A stretch of 64,000 bases of DNA. Source: JAJPIG01 sp035531675 (GTDB lineage: Bacteria; Desulfobacterota; Binatia; Binatales; Binataceae). Location: contig DATKSL010000007.1 of the NCBI GenBank assembly GCA_035531675.1, positions 62,001-126,000 of the forward strand, written 5' to 3'. The notes under the pieces are model-generated. The model saw nothing but the letters and a program-made list of their open reading frames with translations. It was not told where the DNA came from and did not search any database. Shown here one piece after another: positions 1 through 9,556 of the stretch (within the stretch, counting starts at the first letter, position 1; each line of letters begins with the position of its first letter). The translations under genes were made by a program, and so were the position numbers.

Positions 1-782
1 TTGCTGATATCGGTGATATTCTGGAACGGCTCGCGGGTTCGGGCCTCGACGATTTCCTTGACCAGCGAGGTGTCGTTGGCCAGTTCGGGGGAGAGCGAGG
101 CGAGCAGTTCGGGCGGCGCGGTATTGGCGTTGACGCGTTGCTCGGGCGCCACCGTCAGGAACTGGCGCAGCAGCATGAAGGTGGGCGTATCGACCCCGCG
201 AATCATCCGCAGATCGCCGATGTTCGGCATCGGACCGTTGCGCGGCGCATAGGGCGGCATCAGCCGCATGTAGTAGTCCGCCTCGGCTCCGCCGCCGGGC
301 GACTCGATGCTGTCGGGATCGAGCCAATCGACGATTGCCGGGATTATCTGGGGATTGACCTGGAGGATCGCAAACAGCCGTCCCAGTATCTGTACGACGG
401 CCTGATTGACCGCCCCGTTGCGCGGGTTGATGAGCTCGTTGATGTTCAGTTTGCGGGCGTCATCGACAATCGAGACGCTGGCCGTGCCGCCATCCAGCGG
501 CACCGGCGGAAACGGCATCGCCCACGGCTGACTGAGCGCATAGAAGGGTTTCTGCATGGCGGCGTTGACGCGCGCTTGCTGGGCGAGCAGGGCGAGTCCC
601 ACGTTGATCGCCGAGCGGGCCAGATACTCGGCGCGCAGCTCGTTGGCCTGGTTGGCGGCCGAGCGATAGCCGAGCGAGCTGGAGGTGGTGAAATCGACCA
701 CCAGGATCGTCATCAGGGCGATCGCCAGCAGCGTGGCCAGCAGGGCGACGCCGCGCTCGGACTGTTTGAGTCGCGTTACCAT
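1..782 (-). CDS. gspK: Type II secretion minor pseudopilin GspK, partial (C-terminus outside window)
   Basis: GspK caps the pseudopilus tip together with GspI and GspJ in the periplasm. About 260 codons are present and the frame is still open at base 1. The N-terminus has a short basic leader followed by RGVALLATLLAIAL, a class III prepilin signal with predicted cleavage after Gly11. It lacks the usual Glu at +5, as is normal for GspK. Later the segment RVNANTAPPELL matches the VNxNTAP motif of the family. The ATG overlaps the end of gspJ by 7 bases, so translation is probably coupled. The operon continues to the left, where gspL and gspM would be expected. Confidence 0.9.
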   Translation of the reverse strand, partial: MVTRLKQSERGVALLATLLAIALMTILVVDFTTSSSLGYRSAANQANELRAEYLARSAINVGLALLAQQARVNAAMQKPFYALSQPWAMPFPPVPLDGGTASVSIVDDARKLNINELINPRNGAVNQAVVQILGRLFAILQVNPQIIPAIVDWLDPDSIESPGGGAEADYYMRLMPPYAPRNGPMPNIGDLRMIRGVDTPTFMLLRQFLTVAPEQRVNANTAPPELLASLSPELANDTSLVKEIVEARTREPFQNITDIS

Positions 783-1444
783 TGCGTGAACGACATCGGC
801 AGGCTGACCTGGGTTGAGAATCCGACCGGATGGCCGCGGCTGTCGGCGATCACGATATCGATGGTGACCGCCAGCGGCAGTTGACGGCCGGGCGGAAGAC
901 TGGCCGAATCCCAGCTCTCCTGCCACATCGAGCCGTCGAAATAGCGGATGTGCAGCGAGAGCAGATTGTTGGTGAGCACGACGCTGTTGGCCGCGCTCGG
1001 CCCGCCCATCAGAATCAGCGCGCTCTGCTCGCTGCGCATCAGCAGCGACCATTGCGGATGTTGCGGATTGGGAGCGGTAGTGTAGGTGACGACCTGTTCG
1101 GCGCCGAAGCCGTCGAGGCTCATGCTGTGACTCAAGTCCAGGGTCGAAATGGTCACATTATCGAGCGGCTGGCCGTTGCTCATGTGGGCTAGCCCGAGCA
1201 GCAGCACGTGGCTCGGCACGATCGGCGTCTGCACCGCATCGCGGAACTCGTTGCTGAGCGTCCACAGGATGGCGCGTCCCTCATGGTCGATATTGAGCCG
1301 ATTCTCGGCCTGGACCTTGCCATGCGACACCGCACTGAACGCCCCCGCCAGCATCGCCATCACGACCCCCAGGATCATGACCGCCAGCATCATCTCGATT
1401 AGCGTGAAACCGCCATCGAGGCGGCGCGGAGCGCGGCGAATCAT
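776..1444 (-). CDS. gspJ: Type II secretion minor pseudopilin GspJ
   Basis: A 222-residue minor pseudopilin of the tip complex. The chosen ATG overlaps the gspI stop as ATGA, which argues strongly for this start over a longer upstream reading. The leader MIRRAPRRLDGG is followed by FTLIEMMLAVMILG, giving cleavage after Gly12, N-methylated Phe13 and Glu at +5, then a hydrophobic helix for inner-membrane insertion. The rest is a soluble beta-rich domain typical of GspJ in length (about 200 residues). The leader peptidase GspO/PilD is not in the window. Confidence comes from the motif plus the fixed gene order I-J-K. Confidence 0.93.
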   Translation of the reverse strand: MIRRAPRRLDGGFTLIEMMLAVMILGVVMAMLAGAFSAVSHGKVQAENRLNIDHEGRAILWTLSNEFRDAVQTPIVPSHVLLLGLAHMSNGQPLDNVTISTLDLSHSMSLDGFGAEQVVTYTTAPNPQHPQWSLLMRSEQSALILMGGPSAANSVVLTNNLLSLHIRYFDGSMWQESWDSASLPPGRQLPLAVTIDIVIADSRGHPVGFSTQVSLPMSFTQW

Positions 1445-1908
1445 GGCGTCGCCGGCGGGATGGGCTGACCGCCGGCGGGCGGCAGCGTCCCTGATTCGGG
1501 TGGCAGGGGGTTGTGCAGCAGTTCCGAGAGCTCGAAGCGGCGGCCGAAATTGGGACCGAATTGCACCACGATTGTGACCTTGCGCAAATCGGGAAAGATC
1601 CCGGATTCCGTCACCATCCGCTGCCATCTGAAATTCGCGTACTGGCCAGGAAACTGCTTGTCGAACGTGCCGCTGCTCTGGCCGAGGTCGGGAAAGCGCT
1701 CGAGCTCGGCCTGGGTCATCATGGTCTGCGCCAGCATCGAGGCCTGGGTCAGCTCGCGGGCCCGGATCACGCCCTGGAGATCCTGATGGTCGAGCGCGAG
1801 CAGCGCCATCATCGCGATTCCCAGCACGGCCAGCGCGATCATCACTTCGAGCAGCGTGAAGCCGCGCCCGCGCGCCGGGCGATGAAACTGCTGGGCCCCG
1901 CCGGTCAT
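1441..1908 (-). CDS. gspI: Type II secretion minor pseudopilin GspI
   Basis: A 155-residue minor pseudopilin that nucleates the pseudopilus tip with GspJ and GspK. The start overlaps the gspH stop as ATGA. The leader ends in RGRG, then FTLLEVMIALAVLGIAMMAL, so cleavage is predicted after Gly16, with Glu at +5 and a 20-residue hydrophobic helix. The C-terminus is Pro-rich (PPESGTLPPAGGQPIPPATP), which is longer than in many GspI proteins and looks like a flexible tail. The function rests on motif, size and position between gspH and gspJ. Confidence 0.92.
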   Translation of the reverse strand: MTGGAQQFHRPARGRGFTLLEVMIALAVLGIAMMALLALDHQDLQGVIRARELTQASMLAQTMMTQAELERFPDLGQSSGTFDKQFPGQYANFRWQRMVTESGIFPDLRKVTIVVQFGPNFGRRFELSELLHNPLPPESGTLPPAGGQPIPPATP

Positions 1909-2525
1909 TGGCCGTTGATCGCGACCTGGCGGGGGCTCAAGTCGCCGGCAAGAATCGAGACCTGGCCGGTGAGCGGATTGATCGCCAGGGTGAAGACCGT
2001 GCCGTTGGAGGCGGCCAGATGGACCACGGTCGCGTCGGCCCAGCCGGTCGGATAGAAGGTGCATCCCACCACTCCGCGCGTGGCGGTGCCCTGGGTGCCG
2101 ATCGTCACATCGCGCAGCCTGATTCCGGGCGGCAGCATGACGCGGCCCAACAGGCCGTGCTGAAGCTGAAAGGTGGGAGCCATCTGATAGGGATCGAGCT
2201 CGGTCACGAAATAGCTGTTCGAATCCAGATCGAAGTTGAGCCGCATCACGACCTTCCGGGTCGCCGCGGCGTCATAGAGATAGGTCGCGCGCCCCGCCAG
2301 CCGCCGCGCTTCGCTCTTGAGCCGGGCCCCGGTCAGCCCAGCGAAATAGGGCAGTGCGATGCTCGTCATGAGGCCCATGATGAACAGCACGACCGCGATC
2401 TCGAGCAGCGTAAAGCCGGGTGCGGCACTGCGGAGCAGGCGGGCCCGACCGTGGACCGAACCGTCGCGGGTCGCCGCGGCGGACGCGAAATCGATTTCCG
2501 GCGCCGAGAAACTCTGCGCGAGCAT
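1905..2525 (-). CDS. gspH: Type II secretion pseudopilin GspH
   Basis: A 206-residue pseudopilin. The prepilin motif is APG followed by FTLLEIAVVLFIMGLM. With the only available ATG, five bases after the gspG stop, the leader is about 37 residues (MLAQSFSAPE through RSAAPG), long for a prepilin leader. No closer ATG, GTG or TTG was found between them by eye, so either the leader is really long or a rare start is used. The mature part is beta-rich and ends in VAINGQ. Position between gspG and gspI and the length fit GspH. Confidence 0.88.
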   Translation of the reverse strand: MLAQSFSAPEIDFASAAATRDGSVHGRARLLRSAAPGFTLLEIAVVLFIMGLMTSIALPYFAGLTGARLKSEARRLAGRATYLYDAAATRKVVMRLNFDLDSNSYFVTELDPYQMAPTFQLQHGLLGRVMLPPGIRLRDVTIGTQGTATRGVVGCTFYPTGWADATVVHLAASNGTVFTLAINPLTGQVSILAGDLSPRQVAINGQ

Positions 2526-2530
2526 CGAAA

Positions 2531-2992
2531 CTACTGCCCGCTGGAAGACCCGTCGATATCCGCGTTCTTGCCTTCGCCGCCTTCGACCCCGTCGGCGCCG
2601 AACGATTTCAGGATGTAGCTGTTGCCGTCGCTCTGGAAGAAGTACGGATGGCCCCACGGATCGGGCGGGACGCGCTCGATATATCCGCCTTCCTCATAGT
2701 TGGTCGGGATGTTGCCGCTGGTCGGCGCGGTAATCAGCGCCTGCAAACCCTGATCGGTGGTCGGGTAGTTGCCGTTGTCGAGGTAGTAGCGATCGAGCGC
2801 GGTCTTGATTTCCGAGATGTCGGCCTCGGCCTTGGTGCGCTTGGCCTTGTCGGTCGCGCCGCGCAGGCTCTGGACCACGATGGTGGCGAGCAGACCGAGA
2901 ATCAGGATTACCACCATGATCTCGATCAAGGTGAAACCCTCGGAATAGCCGCGTCTTCGCTCCATCGGCGTCGCCTCCCTGGCCGGACTCAT
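2531..2992 (-). CDS. gspG: Type II secretion major pseudopilin GspG
   Basis: The major subunit of the periplasmic pseudopilus. The 153-residue preprotein has the leader MSPAREATPMERRRGYSEG, then FTLIEIMVVILILGLLA, so cleavage falls after Gly19 with Glu at +5. The C-terminal DGVEGGEGKNADI stretch matches the calcium-binding loop that stabilises GspG. The ATG overlaps the gspF stop as ATGA. An internal Met10 could also start the protein with a shorter leader. Length and motifs are typical. Confidence 0.96.
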   Translation of the reverse strand: MSPAREATPMERRRGYSEGFTLIEIMVVILILGLLATIVVQSLRGATDKAKRTKAEADISEIKTALDRYYLDNGNYPTTDQGLQALITAPTSGNIPTNYEEGGYIERVPPDPWGHPYFFQSDGNSYILKSFGADGVEGGEGKNADIDGSSSGQ

Positions 2993-4209
2993 TTCATCAA
3001 CTGATTGAGCTGGAAGATCGGCATCAGCACCGCCAGCATCATGAACACGATACCAGCCGCCATCGCGAGCGTCATCATCGGTTCCAGCACCGTGGTGATC
3101 TGCGCCAGCGCGCTGGCGACCTCGCGTTCGTAGGAATCCGCCACCCGCTCGAGCATCGGTTCGAGCTCGCCCGAGCGCTCGCCGACCCGGATCATCTCAA
3201 CCAGCAACGGCGGGAAGAGATGGCTCTGGCCGAGCGTCTGAGCCATCCCGTGCCCCTCGCGGATACTGACGCGGCTGTTCTCGATCGCCTCGGCCAGCAA
3301 GCGGTTGTTGACCACCAGCTTGACCGCTTCGAGCGCCGCCAGCAGCTGCACGCCGCTCGACAGCAGCGTCGCCAGGGTGCGGGCGAAGCGCGCGCAGATG
3401 ACTTTGATCACGGTCGGCCCGATGTACGGCATCTTGAGCACCCCACGATCGTAAAAGCGCCGGCCGCGTGGGGTCGAAAGCCCGACTACGATGCTCGCTG
3501 CGATCGCTGCCAGGCCGAGCAGGATCAGAATCCAGTAGCCGATCAGGAAGTTTGAAAATGAGATCAGGATCTGCGTGGCGAGCGGCAGCGCGGCGTGGTT
3601 CTGCTCGAAGATGGTCGCGACCTGCGGCACCACGTAGGTCACCAGGAAGGTCATGATCGCGGTGCCGACGCACAGCATGATAATCGGGTAGGTCAGGGCG
3701 CCCTGCACCTTGGCGATGAACTCGGCCTGCTTCTCGCCGTAATCGGCCAGCCGGTTGAGAACGATCTCGAGTGCCCCGGCCGCCTCGCCCGCGCGCACCA
3801 TCCCGACGTACAAGTCCGAGAAGGTGGCGCCGTGATTCGCCAGCGCATCGGCCAGCGAGGAGCCCTCGCGTACCCGCTCGCGGACCTGGGAGAGGATTCG
3901 TTTGAGCGCCGGACGCACGCTCTGCTCGGACAGCGTGCCGAGCGCATCGACCAACTGCACGCCCGCGCCGAGCAGGGTCGCGAGCTGGCGGCTCATCAGG
4001 GAAACTTCGGCCGGCGGCACCCGGCGGCTGAAGGAGGGCAGCCATTCGCGCAGCGGACGGGTGCGGGCGGCCAGCTCCTCGTTGAGCTCGGTCGGGAAGA
4101 TGCCCTGCGAACGCAACTTGCCGCGGGCGTTGCGCGCGCTCTCGGCGTCGACCACGCCGGCCACCGAGCGACCGTCAGCGGAGAGTCCGCGATAGGCGAA
4201 GACCGGCAT
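2989..4209 (-). CDS. gspF: Type II secretion inner-membrane platform protein GspF
   Basis: A 406-residue polytopic inner-membrane protein that couples the GspE ATPase to pseudopilus assembly. It begins MPVFAYRGL, the usual GspF opening (a region that contacts GspE), and has two repeated GSPII_F cytoplasmic helical domains at about residues 70-190 and 270-390. Three hydrophobic segments are visible near residues 170-195, 220-245 and 375-398. It follows gspE by 36 bases and overlaps gspG by 4. The length equals that of the classical family. Confidence 0.96.
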   Translation of the reverse strand: MPVFAYRGLSADGRSVAGVVDAESARNARGKLRSQGIFPTELNEELAARTRPLREWLPSFSRRVPPAEVSLMSRQLATLLGAGVQLVDALGTLSEQSVRPALKRILSQVRERVREGSSLADALANHGATFSDLYVGMVRAGEAAGALEIVLNRLADYGEKQAEFIAKVQGALTYPIIMLCVGTAIMTFLVTYVVPQVATIFEQNHAALPLATQILISFSNFLIGYWILILLGLAAIAASIVVGLSTPRGRRFYDRGVLKMPYIGPTVIKVICARFARTLATLLSSGVQLLAALEAVKLVVNNRLLAEAIENSRVSIREGHGMAQTLGQSHLFPPLLVEMIRVGERSGELEPMLERVADSYEREVASALAQITTVLEPMMTLAMAAGIVFMMLAVLMPIFQLNQLMK

Positions 4210-4245
4210 CCCTAAACAACCGATGCGGCGTGATTCGGCGCGGCG

Positions 4246-5970
<1,725 letters not shown>

Positions 5971-6012
5971 CTATGGAAGTTCGCCGCCCCTCCTGTCCCT
6001 TACCGGAAAGAT

Positions 6013-6030
6013 CCGGGTTAAAAATCCCGG
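6013..6030. repeat. Short inverted repeat in the presumed gspE leader
   Basis: CCGGG, an AT-rich 8-base loop, then CCCGG. The perfect 5-bp stem lies between the promoter-like element and the gspE start. It has no trailing T-run in either direction, so it is not a standard intrinsic terminator; it may affect translation or be chance. Confidence 0.4.
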
Positions 6031-6046
6031 CGCAAACGCCTGCCTA

Positions 6047-6076
6047 ATTAGACACGAGAGCGGTATTGGCTGGCAA
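6047..6076 (-). promoter_or_regulatory. Sigma-70-like promoter for the gsp operon
   Basis: Reading the minus strand: TTGCCA at 6076-6071, an 18-base spacer, then TCTAAT at 6052-6047. Each hexamer matches the consensus at five of six positions. Transcription would start near 6040, giving a leader of about 70 bases before gspE. It would also separate gsp transcription from the lipoprotein gene upstream. Confidence 0.5.
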
Positions 6077-6102
6077 GTACGTCTATAAGCGTCCGAGCCT
6101 GC

Positions 6103-6519
6103 CTAGAAATGCGAGACCGGCTGACTGGCGGGCCCCGCGGTGAACCCATAATTGATCCCGGTACCCCGCTTGGCCGGCATCGTATGGTCGGCATTGTTCC
6201 ATGAGACCAGCTTGCCGTTGACGAACTTCAGGTCCAGAAAATGGCCCTTATCGCCCGATTTGGCCGAGGTATAAAACAGCGTCGCCGCCAGATCGTTGCT
6301 GTTGGCGCGGCTCGCGTAGCTCCAGACCTCGCCGTCCGAACCGGTGTCGGTGCGGATATCCGGCTCGCCGAAACGGTCCCGTACAGCATGCATCGATTCG
6401 CCGGCGTGTAACGAATCGCGCATGTGGCTGGTCTTGATTTCGGTGCCGGCCTGGTAGGCCACGCCGCATCCGACCAGCCACAGACTCAATCCCAACGCCA
6501 CGATGGTACGAATTCGCAC
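6103..6519 (-). CDS. BamE/SmpA-OmlA-like small lipoprotein
   Basis: A 138-residue predicted lipoprotein. A GTG at 6519 places the lipobox LVGC at residues 15-18 after a short signal (VRIRTIVALGLSL); an upstream ATG would add 12 polar residues before the signal and is less likely. The mature protein has LHAGESMHAVRDRFGEPDI, resembling the G-M-T-x-x-x-V-x-x-x-x-G-x-P element of the SmpA/OmlA fold, then a beta-rich part with VWSYASR and DLKFVNGKLVSW. BamE-fold proteins bind at the outer membrane, but many lipoproteins share the fold with other jobs. It is transcribed toward gspE; no T-run terminator is seen between them. Confidence 0.7.
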   Translation of the reverse strand: MRIRTIVALGLSLWLVGCGVAYQAGTEIKTSHMRDSLHAGESMHAVRDRFGEPDIRTDTGSDGEVWSYASRANSNDLAATLFYTSAKSGDKGHFLDLKFVNGKLVSWNNADHTMPAKRGTGINYGFTAGPASQPVSHF

Positions 6520-6652
6520 CGCACAATTGTCACGGTCGGATACGGGCGCTGTCAACGAGGGCCGCCGCCCGGGATGGATATGCTATAAGACGGCTGCTTT
6601 CCAAACCCGGCGAGGACCGAGATCGCCGCAAGCTCTTGGACGGGAGCCCTCG

Positions 6653-6898
6653 ATGGCGCGAAAATTACAACTCGTCAAACGCCGCACCGCCCGGCCCCCG
6701 CGGCGCATCGCGCTGGTCTACGGGATGCGCCTGCTCGACGCCGATCAGATCGCCTCGGTCGACGACGCCCATGTCAAGCTCAACGACGGCGGCGCGGCGC
6801 GCGTCGCCATGCATCTCATCGAGGGCTCGCATTTGCAGATTCGGCGTCAGCTGATGCAGAGTATCGACGCGTTCTTTGAACTGTTCGAGGAAGAATAG
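6653..6898 (+). CDS. Small protein of unknown function (81 aa)
   Basis: Start chosen at the ATG preceded by GGGAG seven bases upstream. The N-terminus is very basic (ARKLQLVKRRTARPPRR) and the C-terminus is acidic (FFELFEEE), with a predicted helical middle. No membrane segment or known motif is visible. It ends 17 bases before an enoyl-CoA hydratase gene and is probably co-transcribed with it. I do not recognise the family. A basic N-terminus with an acidic tail would suit a nucleic-acid or protein-binding role, but that is only a guess. Confidence 0.6.
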   Translation: MARKLQLVKRRTARPPRRIALVYGMRLLDADQIASVDDAHVKLNDGGAARVAMHLIEGSHLQIRRQLMQSIDAFFELFEEE

Positions 6899-6915
6899 CA
6901 CGGGAGGTTCCATCG

Positions 6916-7695
6916 ATGGCCGAGTTCAAGTTCCTCAAGTACGAGAAGCGCGACCATATCGCCTGGATTACGATCAACCGGCCCGAGGTATTGAACGCGC
7001 TTCATCCGCCCGCCAATTTCGAGGGCGAGCAAATCTGGAACGACTTCGCGGCCGACAAGGACGCGTGGGTCGCGATCCTGACCGGCGCCGGCGCGCGCGC
7101 GTTTTCGGCCGGCAACGATCTCAAGTACACCGCCGAGCACGGCATGGGGCCGTTCCCCAAGGGCGGCTTCTGCGGAATCACGTCGCGCTACGATATCGAC
7201 AAGCCGATTATCGCCGCGGTCAACGGCTTCGCGATGGGTGGCGGCTTCGAGCTGGCGCTCTCCTGCGACATCATCATCGCGGCCGACCATGCGCGCCTGG
7301 GATTGCCCGAGCCGCGAGTCGGACTGGCGGCGGGCGCCGGCGGCGTCCATCGCTTGCCGCGCCAGGTGCCGCTCAAGATCGCGATGGGCATGATGCTGAC
7401 GGCCAAGCCGATTCCGGCCGCCGAAGCTCATCGATGGGGCGTGGTCAACGAAGTCGTGGCCGGCAAGGATTTGCTCGCGACCACCGAAAAATGGGCGCGC
7501 GAAATCATGGAATGCTCGCCGCTCGCGCTGCGCGCCACCAAGTCGATGGCGATGGAAGGGCTGGGACGGCCGATCGAGGAGGCGCACGGCGGACGCAGGT
7601 ACGAGATCATGGAGCGGCTGATGAAATCGAAGGACGCCGTCGAGGGGCCGCTCGCCTTTGCGCAAAAGCGCAAACCCAACTGGACCGGCGAATAG
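6916..7695 (+). CDS. Enoyl-CoA hydratase/isomerase (crotonase family)
   Basis: A 259-residue crotonase-fold enzyme acting on acyl-CoA thioesters. The N-terminal ITINRPEVLNAL, the oxyanion-hole FSAGNDLK and the NGFAMGGGFELALSCD segment are all present. Both glutamates used by true hydratases are kept, one in GGGFELAL and one in LGLPEPRVG, so hydratase activity is likely rather than only isomerase or decarboxylase activity. The substrate cannot be told from sequence. It starts 17 bases after the small unknown gene with a GGGAGG ribosome site. It may take part in fatty-acid or aromatic-acid degradation along with the acyl-CoA dehydrogenase at 50.2 kb. Confidence 0.9.
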   Translation: MAEFKFLKYEKRDHIAWITINRPEVLNALHPPANFEGEQIWNDFAADKDAWVAILTGAGARAFSAGNDLKYTAEHGMGPFPKGGFCGITSRYDIDKPIIAAVNGFAMGGGFELALSCDIIIAADHARLGLPEPRVGLAAGAGGVHRLPRQVPLKIAMGMMLTAKPIPAAEAHRWGVVNEVVAGKDLLATTEKWAREIMECSPLALRATKSMAMEGLGRPIEEAHGGRRYEIMERLMKSKDAVEGPLAFAQKRKPNWTGE

Positions 7696-7797
7696 CGGGA
7701 CCCTGGCAAGAGACCCGAGATCCCGCTCATATGTGCAACCTTGGCGGCATCCAAGAGACAGGAGCCCTTAGTTCAATCGATAGAGGATGAGAGAGCA

Positions 7798-8274
7798 ATG
7801 AAAGCAAAAGGGATGATGGTAACGGCGGTAGTTTCGCTGGTGCTGATAGTTAGTGGCTCTGCTTACGCAAGGCAGTGCTTCAGCCTGTTTAACGGCACAG
7901 TGACGCTTGAGGTCAACAGTTCTGTGAAGGCAACCGGGCCATTGAACGGACGCGAGTTCGGAACGGGGCTAGCTAGTTGCGCCGGGCTATCGGCGTGGCC
8001 GATAATCGGCAGCGCGTTTAGGAGCGCGTCCGGTGACATCGTGTTAGCGTGGCGCGCGATGACGGTTGACACTTCGAGCTGCGGCGCGGTTGACTTTATA
8101 GTTGACCTGAGCGGCAAACCGCTCTCGGGAACCGCCCTATTGCACAACGATCGCAGCGATTTCTCAAATTCCACGACGATGACGAAGGTGGCGTGTCCCA
8201 GACCGCTGCCGAGCGCTCGGGAATTCGAAAGTGCTCCTGCTCAAGGGCTCGACCTGCAAGGCAATGGGCAGTAG
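7798..8274 (+). CDS. Orphan secreted protein of unknown function
   Basis: A 158-residue protein with a clear Sec signal peptide: basic MKAKG, hydrophobic MMVTAVVSLVLIVSGSA, and likely cleavage after AYA. The mature part has four cysteines (RQCFSL, ASCAGL, TSSCGAV, VACPRP), enough for two disulfides in the periplasm or outside. The start at 7798 is favoured by the GAGGATGAGAGA stretch upstream; an in-frame upstream start would bury the signal. Codon use includes TTA, ATA and GTT more than neighbours, suggesting recent gain or weak selection. It stands alone, convergent with the next gene. I do not recognise the family. Confidence 0.7.
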   Translation: MKAKGMMVTAVVSLVLIVSGSAYARQCFSLFNGTVTLEVNSSVKATGPLNGREFGTGLASCAGLSAWPIIGSAFRSASGDIVLAWRAMTVDTSSCGAVDFIVDLSGKPLSGTALLHNDRSDFSNSTTMTKVACPRPLPSAREFESAPAQGLDLQGNGQ

Positions 8275-8328
8275 TAACAATTCATCACCGTCTGCATGAC
8301 GGGCCAACCGGACCCCGGTGCGCGACGC

Positions 8329-9486
8329 TTAGCGCGTCGAGGCTCCGGGGGCGGTAGCGGGGCGCCGGAACGGCTCGCGCAGGCCGGCCTGCTCCAGCAG
8401 CGGCAGCACTTCGCGATTGAAGCGGCGGATGCCCTCCTGGAAATCGACCCACACGAACAGCACACCGTCGAGACCGCAGTTGGAAAGCCGCACGAGTTGA
8501 TCGGTGATCCGATCGCCGGGCCCGAGCAAGCCGATTCCGCTGTAGCCGGCCTTGAAGCTGCGGCGCATCGCCTTGAGCATCGCGGGCGGGATGGTTTGAC
8601 CCGCCGTCTGCTCGGCCAGGAAATAGTCGGCGTACTCGTCGTCGCCATGCTCCTCGGCATAGTAGTCGACGAACTTGACCGCCTCCTCGTAAGTATCGCG
8701 ATGGACCGCATAGACCGCCGACCAGACCTCGATCTCGCGCCGGTTCTCGTCCCAGGCGAGCTTGCGATAAGCCTTGACCTGCTCGCGCAGGTAATTTTCG
8801 TCGTCGGTAATCGCGGGGACGAACGCCATATCGCAATGCTTGGCGACGAAACGGCGCCCGGCGCCCGAGCCGCCCGCGTTCATCAGGGCGGGAAATGGCT
8901 TCTGGAGCGGCTTGGGCTGTGACATCCCATTGGCGATCTGAAAATACTTGCCGTGGAAGTCGAAGCCGCCCGGCTCGCTCCACAGCCGCTTCATACAGGT
9001 GAGCCATTCGTCGGCGTAGGCGTAGCGATCGTCGTGATCCAGCGGCTTCGCGCCGAACATCTTGATTTCCTCGCTGAACCATCCGCACACGATGTTCATG
9101 CCGAAGCGGCCGCCCGAGACGTGATCGATCGTGGTGCCCATCTTGGCGCCGACGATCGGATGGATAATCGGCACGTGCACCGTGCTGAGCACGCAACTGT
9201 AGCTGGTCAACGCCCCGACCGCCGCCGCCCAGGTGTAGCAATCGAACACCGTGCCGCTGCGATGCTCGGGGGCGACGAACGCGCGCCATCGCGCATACGG
9301 CACCAGCGCTTCCCATCCGGCCTGGTCGGCCTGCTGCGCCACGTCGAGCGTATTGGGCCAGGTCGGATCGAACTGCTCGGGGATTTTCGTCATGTAGGCG
9401 CCATTGCCGTTGAAGGCGAAGACGCCGAGCTTGAGCTTGTTGCGATTGAAGAGCGGATTGGTGGCCGCGCGCGGATCGTCGGACAT
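8329..9486 (-). CDS. LLM-class flavin-dependent monooxygenase (RutA/SsuD-like)
   Basis: A 385-residue bacterial luciferase-like TIM barrel using reduced FMN from a partner reductase. The opening KLKLGVFAFN and the segment GGRFGMNIVCGWFSEEIKMFG match the nitrilotriacetate/pyrimidine/alkanesulfonate monooxygenase branch. HDDRYAYADEW and NAGGSGAGRRFVAKHCD are also typical of it. Three in-frame ATGs lie within 24 bases; the third (MSDDPR) gives the usual start. No flavin reductase or rut gene is adjacent, so the substrate is unknown. A separate LLM gene of another branch occurs at 47 kb. Confidence 0.85.
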   Translation of the reverse strand: MSDDPRAATNPLFNRNKLKLGVFAFNGNGAYMTKIPEQFDPTWPNTLDVAQQADQAGWEALVPYARWRAFVAPEHRSGTVFDCYTWAAAVGALTSYSCVLSTVHVPIIHPIVGAKMGTTIDHVSGGRFGMNIVCGWFSEEIKMFGAKPLDHDDRYAYADEWLTCMKRLWSEPGGFDFHGKYFQIANGMSQPKPLQKPFPALMNAGGSGAGRRFVAKHCDMAFVPAITDDENYLREQVKAYRKLAWDENRREIEVWSAVYAVHRDTYEEAVKFVDYYAEEHGDDEYADYFLAEQTAGQTIPPAMLKAMRRSFKAGYSGIGLLGPGDRITDQLVRLSNCGLDGVLFVWVDFQEGIRRFNREVLPLLEQAGLREPFRRPATAPGASTR

Positions 9487-9556
9487 CGTGACTGGCATAT
9501 GCCACGTCACTTAGCACCTTGGGACGCCGCGGGCGACAGTCAGCGCGACGGCGCGG

